A stretch of DNA of 52,365 nucleotides from Bacteroidia bacterium (lineage in GTDB: Bacteria; Bacteroidota; Bacteroidia; Bacteroidales; Azobacteroidaceae), in contig BNXB01000004.1 of assembly GCA_025999255.1 (NCBI GenBank), positions 1 to 52,365 on the forward strand, written 5' to 3'. The stretch's first letter is position 1. Every line of letters starts with the position of its first letter. Position numbers and translations under genes: made by a program. The notes below the pieces were generated by a model. The model ran no database searches. It was not told the origin of the DNA and saw nothing but the letters and a program-made list of their open reading frames with translations. Positions 8,741-18,280 of the stretch are shown in pieces.

Positions 8741-9036
8741 GCAGGGCAAACGCATGAAAAATTTTAGACCCTACTTGTTACGCCGGAGGCGTTAAATATG
8801 AAACAACATTCGGCGGAGCCACCGGCGAAACTGGTCTAGTCCCGCATGGGACGGCACTTTATTAACCGTATGCTTTAGCTTACGGATTAACGGACAACCC
8901 GATACCCTAAGCCCCGCACGGGGCGACACATGATACGGTATCCAAGTCCCGTCCCTGCGGGACTTGGATACCGTATCATAGCCTATCCCGTAAGCTAAAG
9001 CATACGGTTAACAAAGTGCCGTCCCATGCGGGACTA
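8741..9036. repeat. Palindrome-rich dispersed intergenic element, copy A
   Basis: This ~296-bp non-coding element holds nested inverted repeats. An outer 49-bp pair (8837-8885 with 8988-9036) matches at 48 positions. An inner 21-bp perfect stem lies at 8931-8951 / 8958-8978 with a 6-base loop. A perfect GC-rich palindrome, GCCCCGCACGGGGC, is at 8911-8924. The end next to the tRNA promoter (GGGCAAACGCATGAAAAATTT, complement strand) recurs in copy B near 25.4 kb in the reverse orientation. There is no open frame of note. It may be a REP/BIME-like or MITE-like element; no transposase is attached. Confidence 0.75.
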
Positions 9037-9043
9037 AAAACAG

Positions 9044-9087
9044 AATTACCCCATTTTTGCACCTTATATTGTGAAAACGGGGTAATT
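9044..9087. repeat. Inverted repeat AATTACCCC / GGGGTAATT
   Basis: Two perfect 9-base arms (9044-9052 and 9079-9087) are separated by 26 bases. They lie between the dispersed element and the terminator of the large secreted-protein gene. The role is unknown; it could be the edge of the dispersed element or a weak secondary terminator. Confidence 0.4.
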
Positions 9088-9096
9088 TTAGCAAGA

Positions 9097-9124
9097 AAAA
9101 AGGGCGCCTTTCAGCGCCCTTTTT
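9097..9124 (-). terminator. Terminator of the large secreted-protein gene
   Basis: An 11-bp perfect stem (AAAAAGGGCGC / GCGCCCTTTTT) with a 6-base loop is followed on the minus strand by a T-run. It lies ~22 bp past the stop codon. Confidence 0.85.
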
Positions 9125-9146
9125 AATATATTCAGTTGTTTATCAA

Positions 9147-12100
9147 TTACTTAACAACAACTTTCACTGCTTTACCAGCGTTCTTAACAATTATCACACC
9201 ACGAGGAGCGGTAATTGTTTGTTCGCCATTTGTAGCAACTACAGACTTGAATTGACGGCCATCGATAGTGTAAAGTTCGATAACACCTTCGGCATTAACT
9301 ACCTTAACAGCACCTTCTACACCGTAAACTGCAAGAGCATTACCTGCAACATCAGGATTCTTCGTGAAATTACCTCCACTTACTTTACCAATTTCGAAAG
9401 TCATCGCTTTAGCTTGAGCAACAGCTTTACTTGCTGAAGTAGATGGAATAAATACCATACGGCTATTGTATTGACCCAGGTATTTGTATTCTCCTGAAGG
9501 AACATGAGATACAATCCAGAATGGGAATCCATGTCCTGTAGTAGCAGCAGCCTTGTTGATTTGCAAACCGAACAATTGGTTGCTAACCTGGCGGGAACCT
9601 ACAGTCTGCTTTTCTGTGAAATATGCATAAGTATAATCTCCATAATGGAACTTGGATCCCAGTGTTTCAGGAGCATAAGTCAGGAATTTACCGGCCTGAT
9701 CCTGAATAGAGTAGAACCAAACTTTAGTCTTAGCATATTTGTTAACGATTGAATCGTAAACCAAAGTAAATTTGAATTTACCGTCGTCGATAGTAGGCTT
9801 AACGTCTGATGTGAATGACAACAATCCGTAGTTAACATCTGATGCGCCACTTGGTTCAACAACATAAACACTGGATCTGCTGAAGTCTTTCAACCAACCT
9901 TCTTTGTCGGCGCTACCAATCCATTCTTCGTCAGAATCTGCATTAGGACCGAAGAAGAATACGTCAGCTTCCTCAGCATTCTTAACAGACTTCGTTTGAG
10001 TTGTATTTCCGGTATTTACAGCCAACCAATAGATTTGATTGTGTTGAGGCATTGTACGAATAGCAACATTTACATCTCTATAAGCAGTACCATTCAAGTT
10101 AACAGTTGTTGAATCCTTACCATCTGCATCCGTTCTGAATGGGAAGCAGAATTTAACAGCTTGCATTGTATCTGCAGGATACTTCTCGAAATTAGTTACA
10201 ACTCTTGCTTCGTCCGCAGTCAATGATCTGAATCGAACTGTGTTTTCAGTCAATTCGAGGTAGAATTCTTTTTCCAACTTAGTAATCGGATCTACAACAA
10301 CATGGATGATGTTATAGTAAGGTATGCAGTGGTGATCAGCATCACATACAGTGTTAGATTCGCGGAGACGCAAGTATTGAACCTTGTCGCCATCTACTCC
10401 AACTTGTCCATAGAAAGCTGCAGCAGCTTCTGCTACATAACCGGAAGCATCTGCTTTACCTTTACTGTAAATGTAACGGTCTGTACGGATAGATTCGAGA
10501 ACACCCCAATCCAGCAACAAATCATCTTCGGCAAATTTCTTGAATGCAGTGATACAAGCATCACCCGGAGTTTCTGACATACGGGTCAGAGTCAGAGTCA
10601 ACAAACTATCACGAGACGGTTCATACTGAGGAATAGCATTAAATACTACAGACTTCTGACCGTATTCGTTAGTAGTTTCTTTCAAAGGAACCAGATAATA
10701 ATTCCTACTCAATTGATTTCTTGAAGGAACTTTATCACCATTAGCATCCCACTTGTCACTTTCAGGAGTGAAAGTAAACAGGTTGTTAGTATTTGCTACC
10801 TTACAAATGCTCCAATGCATAGAAGGATCATAATAATTCTTCGTAGAGTTGGCAGCGCCTACTTTATAAGAATATACATAATTTCCTTGAAGAGCAGCGC
10901 TTGGTTGGAAAGCTTGTCTTTGAACAAAACTATGCTTGTCGCCATTGGTTTTCGTACAGAAATATTCATCTACATAATAAGGATCACGCAAGAATGTATA
11001 TTCTGTCGGAGTTACTCCTTGAGGAGCATTTTGAGAAGAAGGCATTACAATCATATAATTACTTCCCTGGCTACCTTGAGTCCAAGCTTCGCTGATTCTG
11101 AATTCATCGGTTACAGTTCCGTTACCAATCTTCACGTTAGGAAGAATCTGAGTCTGTTTTTGAGGACTTGTATAGTTAACTTCCCATGAAGCGGCAGGAA
11201 TCAGAATGAAGTTTCCGAATGGAGATTGATCATTCTTACATCCATAGATAGCAAACATTTGCAACGGACGATAGTCGGTAACTTCACCTACAGTACTACC
11301 ATTTTGAGAAGCAGAACCAAATTTCTTCTTCCAAAGAAGTTTAACACCACTCACACCATTCAAGGTACCTCCTATAGTTTGTGAATAAATTGAAGACGTA
11401 TCAACAGTCAGATACAAAGTAGTATCCTTAGCATTCTGGATATAATACAATTCTACATCTGTTGTATTTTCATACTGACGATATCTGTTGTATTTTGCAT
11501 CGTTAGCAGTATTTACAGTTCCGTTATTAGCATTATATTCCTGTCTGAACATCTTGATATAACCTAAACCATTCGTGTTAGGATTTTGCATCCTATTAGC
11601 AGCATTGGTTATATTTCCGTAATAAGCAGTAGGAGTATAAGCTTTCAAAGTATCAGCCAAAGTAATGTACAGGTTCAATGCCGTAGGATTGTTGTCTGCA
11701 TAACCATCAGCCTTTGTACCGATGAAATCATTGGTAGCAACGGAAGGATTAACGGAAACATCCATCATATTAGCTTTAACAGTCGGGTTCGCATAGATTT
11801 GCTTATCGATCAGATATTTAGAATTATAATAATCACGAGGACAATCCGCCTGATCCGGTCCACGGAATCTGAAACGGGTTGCAGCCTGAATTCCGGAAGT
11901 CTTGTCGTGACCATCATTCCAAGTAGAAACTAACAAGCTCGAACTTGTAGATAAGATAACATACTTCGTTCTGGCAACATGTTCCGATTGCAGGTATTTC
12001 AACAACTCCAGAACCCTGTCGGGCTGCATGTCAGCACTATTCCAGTTTTTAGCATTCCAAGCATCTAAAGTAGCAAGAATATTAGCTCTCGAACTGACAT

Positions 12101-15100
12101 TAGTAGCATTGACAGCATACAATGCGTCGTCAGCAGAATTTGACGTCCATAGCAACGGATTAATACCATAGTTATCCGTATCATATCCGTTACTCCACTT
12201 GTAACTTCCGGTAGCAACAGCGCCTTGACGATCGAAAGTATAATCATGTTTGTTGACACGGAATTCCATAATAAAGTTTTCTCTGGACTTGTCTCCTACC
12301 AATGGCTGATAGAAACGGAATGGAGTTGCATTGTTACGGTCTGTTTTTACAAACTTGAAGCCGAATTGCTGTTGAGATACTGTAGTTGTAGTATTAATAG
12401 TATCATATACCAGGTAATCGCCTTGAGCATTTTTGATATAATGCCATTTGTAAACATCCAAAGTAAGACCTTCGCTTTTCAGTAAATCCACAAACTCTTT
12501 GCTAGGATTAGGAAAGGGGCTTTTCAAACTGAAGTCTTTCAAATCTGCCATTTGATCCGGAGTCAACATATAGTCAACGTTAGGTATTCGTCCTAGAGTA
12601 GGATGAACAAAATCAGTCGGTATCAAATATTTGAATTGAGTCAAATCCTTATTTTCGGCATTGAAAACAGGTTCTACGAACAGCCAAGGATCTTCGCTCT
12701 TATAAGCGCCCATCCAAGCCAGATTCTTACCAAATACAAGATCAGCAGGAGTAGCATAGCTACCTTCAATACGACCTTGACGTGGATTTCCCAAAGCTTC
12801 TACAATATCATAGTTACCTTGTTTGTACAGGTAAGTACACAATGAATCATCTGCAGGCAGATAACCATCGTCTGTATGGTTCGTTTTGTTATTATCATTT
12901 CCTCCGACAGGATATTCATAATCAATAGCCCTGAGAGCAAACAACAAACCTGCACTACCAATATTACCGGCATTCAAAGTAACATCTTTTTGTAAATGGT
13001 TCAGATATGGATAAGCTGTAGTTGTCGTAGCCTGAAGACCTCTGCCACTTTGATACCATAATCTGGCAGTAGCCGTATTAGCTGTCCACAAAGTATCCAG
13101 ATATGGTCTGCTGATTACAGGTCTTTCTGTTGTAGATTCAGCCATATTTCTTAATTTGAAATATCCTTCTCCGAAACAATTAAGATGAACGGTTTGCCAT
13201 ACATCGGATTTATATCCTCCAGAAGGATTCTTATCAGCAATATAAGCAGCTTCCGGATCAGTAAGAGCTGCAAAATTAGCGTAAGAATATTCAAGAGTAT
13301 CGTTCAACTCATTGATAATGTTGTAACCACCTTTAACAGCTTCAAACCTCCAGTGCGCACTCATATTAACAGAGTCGTAAGGAGTATCGAAATAACGATC
13401 TCCACCCGCAGTGTAACGTTCGCTTTCCATCTCGGTCAAAACAACACGTTTATTATCACCATCTCTTACCAAATCCAATACAAAGGTTTGATTAGCAGTA
13501 AAGTTTACCCTATTAGCTGCTGCACTACCATAATAAGCGCCAAAAGCACGAGGTTTAACCTGGATAAAATAATAACGCTTTTTATCGATCTTATTGATCA
13601 GGTTAGCTTTTTCAGGACGCAAGTCAAGGTTTGAATAACCGGTATGAACTCCGCTAACCGGACCAGTACAATAAGTACCGCTCATTTGACCGATTTTGAA
13701 TGAGTTGTTGAAGTTGTCTACATTACTGTTAGTAGTTGTAGCATAAGGCCTGTCCATCCAAACGGCATAGTTGAAACCGGGAGATGTAGGAGCGGTTGTC
13801 TTATAAGCAGCCTGACTGGTCATATAAGTCCAGGAATTCAAGGGATACAATTCCATATTACCGTTTTCATTGATCCAGATAGCAAATTGTTGAGTTCTTT
13901 GCAATTCATCGACAGTTGCACCTGGATAAGCATTACTTACAGCTGTGTACCAGTTGTTGAAAGTCAACTTGTTACCAAATTGTCCTTCTCCGGTCAACAA
14001 CGGATTGTTAGGAACTTGATCCCTGTTAACCTGCAATAATTGACCATTACAAGGATTAGCAATAGTAAAATATTGAAGTTCCCAAGTAGAGCCATTACTA
14101 TACAATCTTGAAGTTTCTCCAGCAGCAGGACTAGCAGCAGGATTGTCTCCCAATGCATCTGTATGAGCTCCGGCTGGTTTCACAGCAGGATCACTACCAT
14201 TTGCTCCGAAATCCAATACACCAACCTGAGCAACACTGAATGTATTAATTCCACCTACGGTAAATAAACCGGTAGCTGTATTGTTTTCCTGGATTCTGAG
14301 TTGGATGAATTCATCGGGGAAGTCATTAACTGTAGCCCAACGACCGCCAACAGCATCAGCTTTTACCCAAACAGGAACGATACGGGTTACTGCTCCGTTG
14401 CCAGTTCTTTTATAGTTAAAATACTGATTCCAGTTGTTACGTACTTCGTCCATAGAATAGATAGCATATCTTTCATGTGGAGCTCCGTTTAGATTAAGAG
14501 TTGTATCATAAGCAACTACATAAAGAGACCGGTCGTTAATACCACCTTGATTTCTTCCTGTAAAAATGTTAGCTGCCAGGTAACCTCCCTGACGTGGAAG
14601 AGAATACTTCACTGTCCAAGGTACCATACCGACACTATCCTTTACAGCAGTAACATTACCGGTAGTATTTAAGCCATCGTATTCATCGCCGTTGTCATCA
14701 ACAAAACGCAAAAATACGAAATTCTTATACTCTACACCGTTATTTCCTGTAAATTTAATAACATCGCCTTTAGCGCTTGGAGATGCCGATTTAATAGTAT
14801 AAGTATTGGTCTGATCACCGGTACCGGAAGTCAAAGTGAAATAAGTATCCACATCTCCTACGACACCAATACGGTTACTGTTAGTCAGTTCCCACTTGTC
14901 GAACTGAACATTTTTAACATACTTCATAGCCACAACCGGCTTTCCGGTTAAACCAGTGGATGAATCTGCTTTATCGGCGCTAAGAGGATAGTCTTTCGCC
15001 AATTCGCCTCTGGAAGAAACGCCATAATTAGCATCAATAAATGCATCATTAAGAGTTTTCTCCTGATCAGCTGTCCAAACATTCAGGTAATGCAGCGTTT

Positions 15101-15191
15101 GACCGTCATACGGAGCTGTACCCTGAGCATTTGACTGAAAAGTAGCCAGCGCCATAAAAGCAGCAAGCAAAGTAAATAATTTTCTTTTCAT
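9147..15191 (-). CDS. Very large secreted protein with DUF6383-like C-terminal domain
   Basis: The product is ~2014 residues when started at the ATG at 15191; an upstream TTG at 15200 is less likely. It has a clear signal peptide (KRKLFTLLAAFMALATFQSN, then AQG). The body is rich in Thr, Asn, Tyr and Ala and shows recurring motifs of the form YY(I/F)QN/QV-x-(3-6)-(L/Y)(Y/L), for example LYYIQNAKDTTLYLTVD and WHYIKNAQGDYLVYD, which suggest repeated beta modules. The last ~65 residues (VEGAVKVVNAEGVIELYTID ... KAVKVVVK) resemble the DUF6383 C-terminal domain of large Bacteroidales proteins and are also like a degenerate T9SS tail without a YPNP motif. I infer a surface or outer-membrane-vesicle protein; no enzymatic motif is recognised. 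It is a single-gene unit with its own promoters and terminator. Confidence 0.75.
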   Translation of the reverse strand: MKRKLFTLLAAFMALATFQSNAQGTAPYDGQTLHYLNVWTADQEKTLNDAFIDANYGVSSRGELAKDYPLSADKADSSTGLTGKPVVAMKYVKNVQFDKWELTNSNRIGVVGDVDTYFTLTSGTGDQTNTYTIKSASPSAKGDVIKFTGNNGVEYKNFVFLRFVDDNGDEYDGLNTTGNVTAVKDSVGMVPWTVKYSLPRQGGYLAANIFTGRNQGGINDRSLYVVAYDTTLNLNGAPHERYAIYSMDEVRNNWNQYFNYKRTGNGAVTRIVPVWVKADAVGGRWATVNDFPDEFIQLRIQENNTATGLFTVGGINTFSVAQVGVLDFGANGSDPAVKPAGAHTDALGDNPAASPAAGETSRLYSNGSTWELQYFTIANPCNGQLLQVNRDQVPNNPLLTGEGQFGNKLTFNNWYTAVSNAYPGATVDELQRTQQFAIWINENGNMELYPLNSWTYMTSQAAYKTTAPTSPGFNYAVWMDRPYATTTNSNVDNFNNSFKIGQMSGTYCTGPVSGVHTGYSNLDLRPEKANLINKIDKKRYYFIQVKPRAFGAYYGSAAANRVNFTANQTFVLDLVRDGDNKRVVLTEMESERYTAGGDRYFDTPYDSVNMSAHWRFEAVKGGYNIINELNDTLEYSYANFAALTDPEAAYIADKNPSGGYKSDVWQTVHLNCFGEGYFKLRNMAESTTERPVISRPYLDTLWTANTATARLWYQSGRGLQATTTTAYPYLNHLQKDVTLNAGNIGSAGLLFALRAIDYEYPVGGNDNNKTNHTDDGYLPADDSLCTYLYKQGNYDIVEALGNPRQGRIEGSYATPADLVFGKNLAWMGAYKSEDPWLFVEPVFNAENKDLTQFKYLIPTDFVHPTLGRIPNVDYMLTPDQMADLKDFSLKSPFPNPSKEFVDLLKSEGLTLDVYKWHYIKNAQGDYLVYDTINTTTTVSQQQFGFKFVKTDRNNATPFRFYQPLVGDKSRENFIMEFRVNKHDYTFDRQGAVATGSYKWSNGYDTDNYGINPLLWTSNSADDALYAVNATNVSSRANILATLDAWNAKNWNSADMQPDRVLELLKYLQSEHVARTKYVILSTSSSLLVSTWNDGHDKTSGIQAATRFRFRGPDQADCPRDYYNSKYLIDKQIYANPTVKANMMDVSVNPSVATNDFIGTKADGYADNNPTALNLYITLADTLKAYTPTAYYGNITNAANRMQNPNTNGLGYIKMFRQEYNANNGTVNTANDAKYNRYRQYENTTDVELYYIQNAKDTTLYLTVDTSSIYSQTIGGTLNGVSGVKLLWKKKFGSASQNGSTVGEVTDYRPLQMFAIYGCKNDQSPFGNFILIPAASWEVNYTSPQKQTQILPNVKIGNGTVTDEFRISEAWTQGSQGSNYMIVMPSSQNAPQGVTPTEYTFLRDPYYVDEYFCTKTNGDKHSFVQRQAFQPSAALQGNYVYSYKVGAANSTKNYYDPSMHWSICKVANTNNLFTFTPESDKWDANGDKVPSRNQLSRNYYLVPLKETTNEYGQKSVVFNAIPQYEPSRDSLLTLTLTRMSETPGDACITAFKKFAEDDLLLDWGVLESIRTDRYIYSKGKADASGYVAEAAAAFYGQVGVDGDKVQYLRLRESNTVCDADHHCIPYYNIIHVVVDPITKLEKEFYLELTENTVRFRSLTADEARVVTNFEKYPADTMQAVKFCFPFRTDADGKDSTTVNLNGTAYRDVNVAIRTMPQHNQIYWLAVNTGNTTQTKSVKNAEEADVFFFGPNADSDEEWIGSADKEGWLKDFSRSSVYVVEPSGASDVNYGLLSFTSDVKPTIDDGKFKFTLVYDSIVNKYAKTKVWFYSIQDQAGKFLTYAPETLGSKFHYGDYTYAYFTEKQTVGSRQVSNQLFGLQINKAAATTGHGFPFWIVSHVPSGEYKYLGQYNSRMVFIPSTSASKAVAQAKAMTFEIGKVSGGNFTKNPDVAGNALAVYGVEGAVKVVNAEGVIELYTIDGRQFKSVVATNGEQTITAPRGVIIVKNAGKAVKVVVK

Positions 15192-15274
15192 AAATACCAA
15201 ATTAAATTAATAAAAAATTATAGTTTAATCTCAAAAAATCATATTTCAAAACGGGAAATCCCGAAATAACGGCG

Positions 15275-15306
15275 CAAATAAACAAAAATTATAGTAGAAA
15301 ACCAAA
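15275..15306 (-). promoter_or_regulatory. Proximal promoter of the large secreted-protein gene
   Basis: On the minus strand TTTG (15303-15306), 20 bases, then TTTATTTG (15275-15282) followed by CGCC; one mismatch to the TAnnTTTG -7 consensus. The leader would be ~75 bases and includes a small CGGGA-AAT-TCCCG-type dyad near 15252-15263. Confidence 0.5.
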
Positions 15307-15390
15307 CATTTCTTCGTTTTTTTTAAAGAAATACTTGAAATTTTCATCTAAACCCCTTGTTATTCGCACAATAACAGATTTTTTCCTACA

Positions 15391-15420
15391 CAAAGGTAAA
15401 ATCTTTTTTTCGTCAAGCAA
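15391..15420 (-). promoter_or_regulatory. Distal candidate promoter of the large secreted-protein gene
   Basis: On the minus strand TTG (15418-15420), 19 bases, then TACCTTTG (15391-15398), a full -7 match. A transcript from here would carry a TGTTATT/AATAACA hairpin (about 15358-15376) near its 5' end. The 15192-15564 gap otherwise shows no gene. Confidence 0.5.
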
Positions 15421-15564
15421 TTTTTTATATTATTTTATTTCACCCACCACAACCAAACGATGGGTTTATTGTACAAAACTTAAGGTTTTCGGGAGGAAAC
15501 GGCATTGCTTGGTTTTCCCTTTTATGGCAGATACTACTCTTTCCTCCCTTCCCAGCTATTACAC

Positions 15565-16431
15565 TTACTTCAATTTAAGTATTTGTTCTTCTGGTAGTCC
15601 CGTAAGATCGATAATATCGTCAATAGACATGTTTTTTTTCAGGCATTTACGGGCTATGGCTATGTTTCTTTGTTCACGGCCTTCTTCACGACCTTCTTCC
15701 CTGGCATACTCCACAGAATCCCGAACATCACGATATTCCAATACACTTTTCTTATATGCTTCCATATCTTCTACTGTTAACCGTTCTATCTCCATTGATT
15801 TGAACAACTTCTCGAAAATTTTGCCCTGTACTTCAGGAGGACGACCTTCCAACGTGGAGAGGTTTTTCAATGAGAACAACCAATTATCCGTATTTGTTGA
15901 CAATTCTTCCACCGGCTTCCTGAATTTCGGCAATTCCACAAATACAAAATTCAACTTTCTCGAATAAACCGTTTTTGTGCGTTCCCGGACAAGATGTATA
16001 TGCTCAATTACTTGTTCCTTATCTTCTTCAAATTCATTAAAAAGAACAAAATCCAAAATTGCAACCAAATAAACCGCCTTCAAACAAAAGTTCCACGAAC
16101 CCTTGGGAGCCTGACGCCGTACCGGTAAGGAGGCGTAAAAAATGCTGCGGTCACGGAAATAGGGTTGCTTGGCTCGCTGCATCTCAACGACAAAGTATTC
16201 ACCTTTCTCATTGGTACAGAAAATATCAAAAACAGCCCTGCGTTCTTTTTCACTATATCCCAACTGTTCCGGAGGAAGATACCGGATATCGGTAACCAGA
16301 CCCTCTTCCCTGATGATCTCGTTGAGAAAATTAATTAATAAATCCTTGTTTAATTCGTTAAAAAACAACCATTTAAATCCAAAATCCGTTAATGGATCCA
16401 CATACTTTGAATGAATCGTAAAATCTTCCAT
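15565..16431 (-). CDS. Rpn family recombination-promoting nuclease / PD-(D/E)XK transposase-like protein
   Basis: The 288-residue protein opens with the family signature YVDPLTDFGFKWLFFNE, where Rpn members have DxxFKxLFG. It then shows the PD-(D/E)XK core: Asp in AVFDIFCTNEKGEY and E-x-Q in FVVEMQRAKQPYF. Family members (E. coli RpnA, PDDEXK_2) are DNA endonucleases that raise RecA-independent recombination and spread horizontally. The C-terminal tail has a charged tandem repeat (REEGREEGREQR) and a short helical segment (IDDIIDLTGLPEEQI) typical of Bacteroidales copies. The length is normal, the motifs are intact, and it has its own promoter. The in vivo role is uncertain. Confidence 0.85.
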   Translation of the reverse strand: MEDFTIHSKYVDPLTDFGFKWLFFNELNKDLLINFLNEIIREEGLVTDIRYLPPEQLGYSEKERRAVFDIFCTNEKGEYFVVEMQRAKQPYFRDRSIFYASLPVRRQAPKGSWNFCLKAVYLVAILDFVLFNEFEEDKEQVIEHIHLVRERTKTVYSRKLNFVFVELPKFRKPVEELSTNTDNWLFSLKNLSTLEGRPPEVQGKIFEKLFKSMEIERLTVEDMEAYKKSVLEYRDVRDSVEYAREEGREEGREQRNIAIARKCLKKNMSIDDIIDLTGLPEEQILKLK

Positions 16432-16477
16432 GAGTAAATGTTTTGATTAATAATAATTTTTTATTAAAACTAAAATG

Positions 16478-16508
16478 CAAAAATAGGCTTTTTTCTAAAA
16501 TGCTACAA
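16478..16508 (-). promoter_or_regulatory. Promoter of the Rpn-family nuclease gene
   Basis: On the minus strand TTG (16506-16508), 20 bases, then TATTTTTG (16478-16485), a full TAnnTTTG match. The leader is ~40 bases and AT-rich. Confidence 0.55.
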
Positions 16509-16544
16509 TAGTCTTTCAGACTTTTTTCATTTCCCTTTTCCCCA

Positions 16545-17342
16545 TCACCATTTATCCTTTATTTTTGCAGCCTTCTCCCGATCTTCTTCTGCTCCTTTCT
16601 TCTCGAATTGCATTTCTTTGATCCTACTCCTTATTGTATATAGGTATGGATTCGGATTTTCTTCTCCTTGTAAACGGATAGCCCGGTTAATATCCGTCAT
16701 TGCCCGGCCCGGCCGGTTCATGAGAATATATAACTCAGCCCGGCCGGCATAAAGATCGACCTGTTCGGGGAATTTTTCCATCAGGTAAAAGTAAATCCTT
16801 TCGGCCTCATCGTATTCTCCTCTTAATTTACAAAGAGAAGCAATACCAGCCCGGCCGTAATAGGTCTTGGGATTTATTTCCAGTATCCGTTCAAAATCGG
16901 CCTGTGCCGATCCGTAATTCTTTACCTGGAGGTACAATAATCCTCTCCGGTACAAAGCATCTTCATTACTATTATCTTTTTGTATTATGGAGGAATAATC
17001 GGTGATTGCATTTTCAGGACGGTTCATTTCCGTAAACAGTTCTGCCCGGGCAGAAAGCAGCGTAATACTTGCCGGAGCATTCCCCATAGCAGCATTATAC
17101 GAAATCAAAGCCTCATCATACTTGCCCTGGCGACGTTGTATCGTACCCAGATTAGTGAGTAGCATCGTATTTAAAGGATTGGACGGCTTCTGCCGCATAG
17201 CAGAAACCAAAGCTACTTCCGCAGCGGGCAAGTCTCCTTCACTTAGATATTTAAAAGATAAATCAACCCATTCATCGAATGTTTGGCAAGTAACGCCTTG
17301 ACCAACGGATAGCGCAAGTAGAAATACAACAAGGATTTTCAT
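16545..17342 (-). CDS. Secreted tetratricopeptide-repeat protein
   Basis: The 265-residue protein begins with a signal peptide (MKILVVFLLALSVGQGVTCQ). A Cys close to the cleavage region makes a lipoprotein conceivable, but the lipobox is poor. The remainder is about six TPR units, e.g. ALISYNAAMGNAPASITLLS, DALYRRGLLYLQVKNYGSAQ and AEAELYILMNRPGRAMTDI-like helices with W/G/A/P at the usual places. The C-terminal helix is charged (EKKGAEEDREKAAKIKDKW). TPR proteins act as protein-binding scaffolds; the partner is unknown. It lies downstream of rprY across a 10-bp-repeat array and may be part of the same transcript. Confidence 0.75.
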   Translation of the reverse strand: MKILVVFLLALSVGQGVTCQTFDEWVDLSFKYLSEGDLPAAEVALVSAMRQKPSNPLNTMLLTNLGTIQRRQGKYDEALISYNAAMGNAPASITLLSARAELFTEMNRPENAITDYSSIIQKDNSNEDALYRRGLLYLQVKNYGSAQADFERILEINPKTYYGRAGIASLCKLRGEYDEAERIYFYLMEKFPEQVDLYAGRAELYILMNRPGRAMTDINRAIRLQGEENPNPYLYTIRSRIKEMQFEKKGAEEDREKAAKIKDKW

Positions 17343-17357
17343 TCTATTATGTTTAAT

Positions 17358-17518
17358 AGGGAGTTACAGGGAGTGAAAGGAGTGAAAAGGAGTTATAGGG
17401 AGTTAAAGGGAGTTAAAAGAATAGCTTACGCCGGAAAAACATCCCTGTAACTCCCTATAACTCCTTTTAACTCCCTGTAACTCCCTGTAACTTCCTGTAA
17501 CTTCCTGTAACTTCACTC
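17358..17518. repeat. Two facing arrays of a 10-bp repeat (GGAGTTAnAG / TAACTCC)
   Basis: The left array (17358-17420) has six head-to-tail 10-base units of the type GGGAGTTACA. The right array (17444-17518) has seven units of the reverse complement type CTCCCTGTAA. They are separated by ~23 bases, so the RNA could fold into a long imperfect hairpin. The right array begins inside the final codons of rprY: its GAG-TGA is a repeat unit. The same repeat follows kdpD at 30.35-30.45 kb. Units differ by 1-3 bases, which suggests some age or slippage. Confidence 0.85.
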
Positions 17519-18214
17519 CATTATCCCCGGAGCGATCAATTTATATCCTTTTCCGTGAATATTGATAATCTCAATTTCCCGGTCATCTTTCAGGAGCTTA
17601 CGTAATTTCGTAATATACACATCCATACTGCGGGCATTGAAGTAATTATCATTTCCCCAAATCGTTTTCAAAGCATAGTTGCGTTCCAGGATTTCATTGG
17701 CATGTGAGCACAATAATCCAAGCAATTCACTTTCTTTTGTAGTCAATTTAGAAACCTGATCACCTAATGACAAAGTCTGCTTTTGAGTATCAAAACCGAA
17801 TTTACCAATTTTATAAAAGGCCACATCCTTTGTCTTTTTACCGTTCACCCTCCTGAGTATAGCTTCAATACGAAGTAACAATTCTTCCATACTGAAGGGT
17901 TTAGTCAGATAATCGTCGGCGCCGATCTTAAAACCTTCCAGAATATCTTCTTTCATTGTTTTAGCGGTCAGGAAAACAATAGGGATTTCCGCATTGATTG
18001 CCCTGATTTCCTGAGCGAGTGTAAACCCATCTTTTTTAGGCATCATAACATCCAGAATGCAAGTATCATATTGTCCTTTCGGAAAAGCTTTCGATCCGAC
18101 TTCTCCATCGGGGAACAAATCCACGTCATATCCCTTTGCCTGCAGATATTCCCTAAGTAACATCCCTAAATTTTCATCATCTTCACACATGAAGATCTTT
18201 ACTTTTTCTTCCAT
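17513..18214 (-). CDS. rprY: RprY-like response regulator, OmpR/PhoB family
   Basis: The receiver domain covers residues 1-120, with the acidic pocket FMCEDDEN, the phospho-acceptor Asp in TCILDVMMPKKDGF, the switch Thr in VFLTAK, and Lys in LTKPFS. The C-terminal winged-helix DNA-binding domain (residues ~135-230) ends in DVYITKLRKLLKDD and IINIHGKGYKLI. It closely matches RprY of Bacteroides fragilis, the regulator paired with the sensor RprX. I chose the ATG at 18214 (MEEKVKIFMCEDD) over an extension to 18268, because the extension has no family counterpart. It is downstream of rprX by 66 bp; its stop lies in a 10-bp-repeat array. Confidence 0.88.
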   Translation of the reverse strand: MEEKVKIFMCEDDENLGMLLREYLQAKGYDVDLFPDGEVGSKAFPKGQYDTCILDVMMPKKDGFTLAQEIRAINAEIPIVFLTAKTMKEDILEGFKIGADDYLTKPFSMEELLLRIEAILRRVNGKKTKDVAFYKIGKFGFDTQKQTLSLGDQVSKLTTKESELLGLLCSHANEILERNYALKTIWGNDNYFNARSMDVYITKLRKLLKDDREIEIINIHGKGYKLIAPGIME

Positions 18215-18280
18215 AACATTTCTTATTATAATTAAAAAATATTGAACCTTTTCACCGTACGTGTTCAAAAAATTGAGCCC

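Noticed and set aside
15335..15967. Plus-strand 210-codon frame overlapping the Rpn-family nuclease
   Set aside because: Ser/Thr-rich low-complexity translation opposite a clear Rpn gene, and no promoter in that direction.
17358..17518. CRISPR array
   Set aside because: Units are only 10 bp with no spacers, and no cas genes are present.
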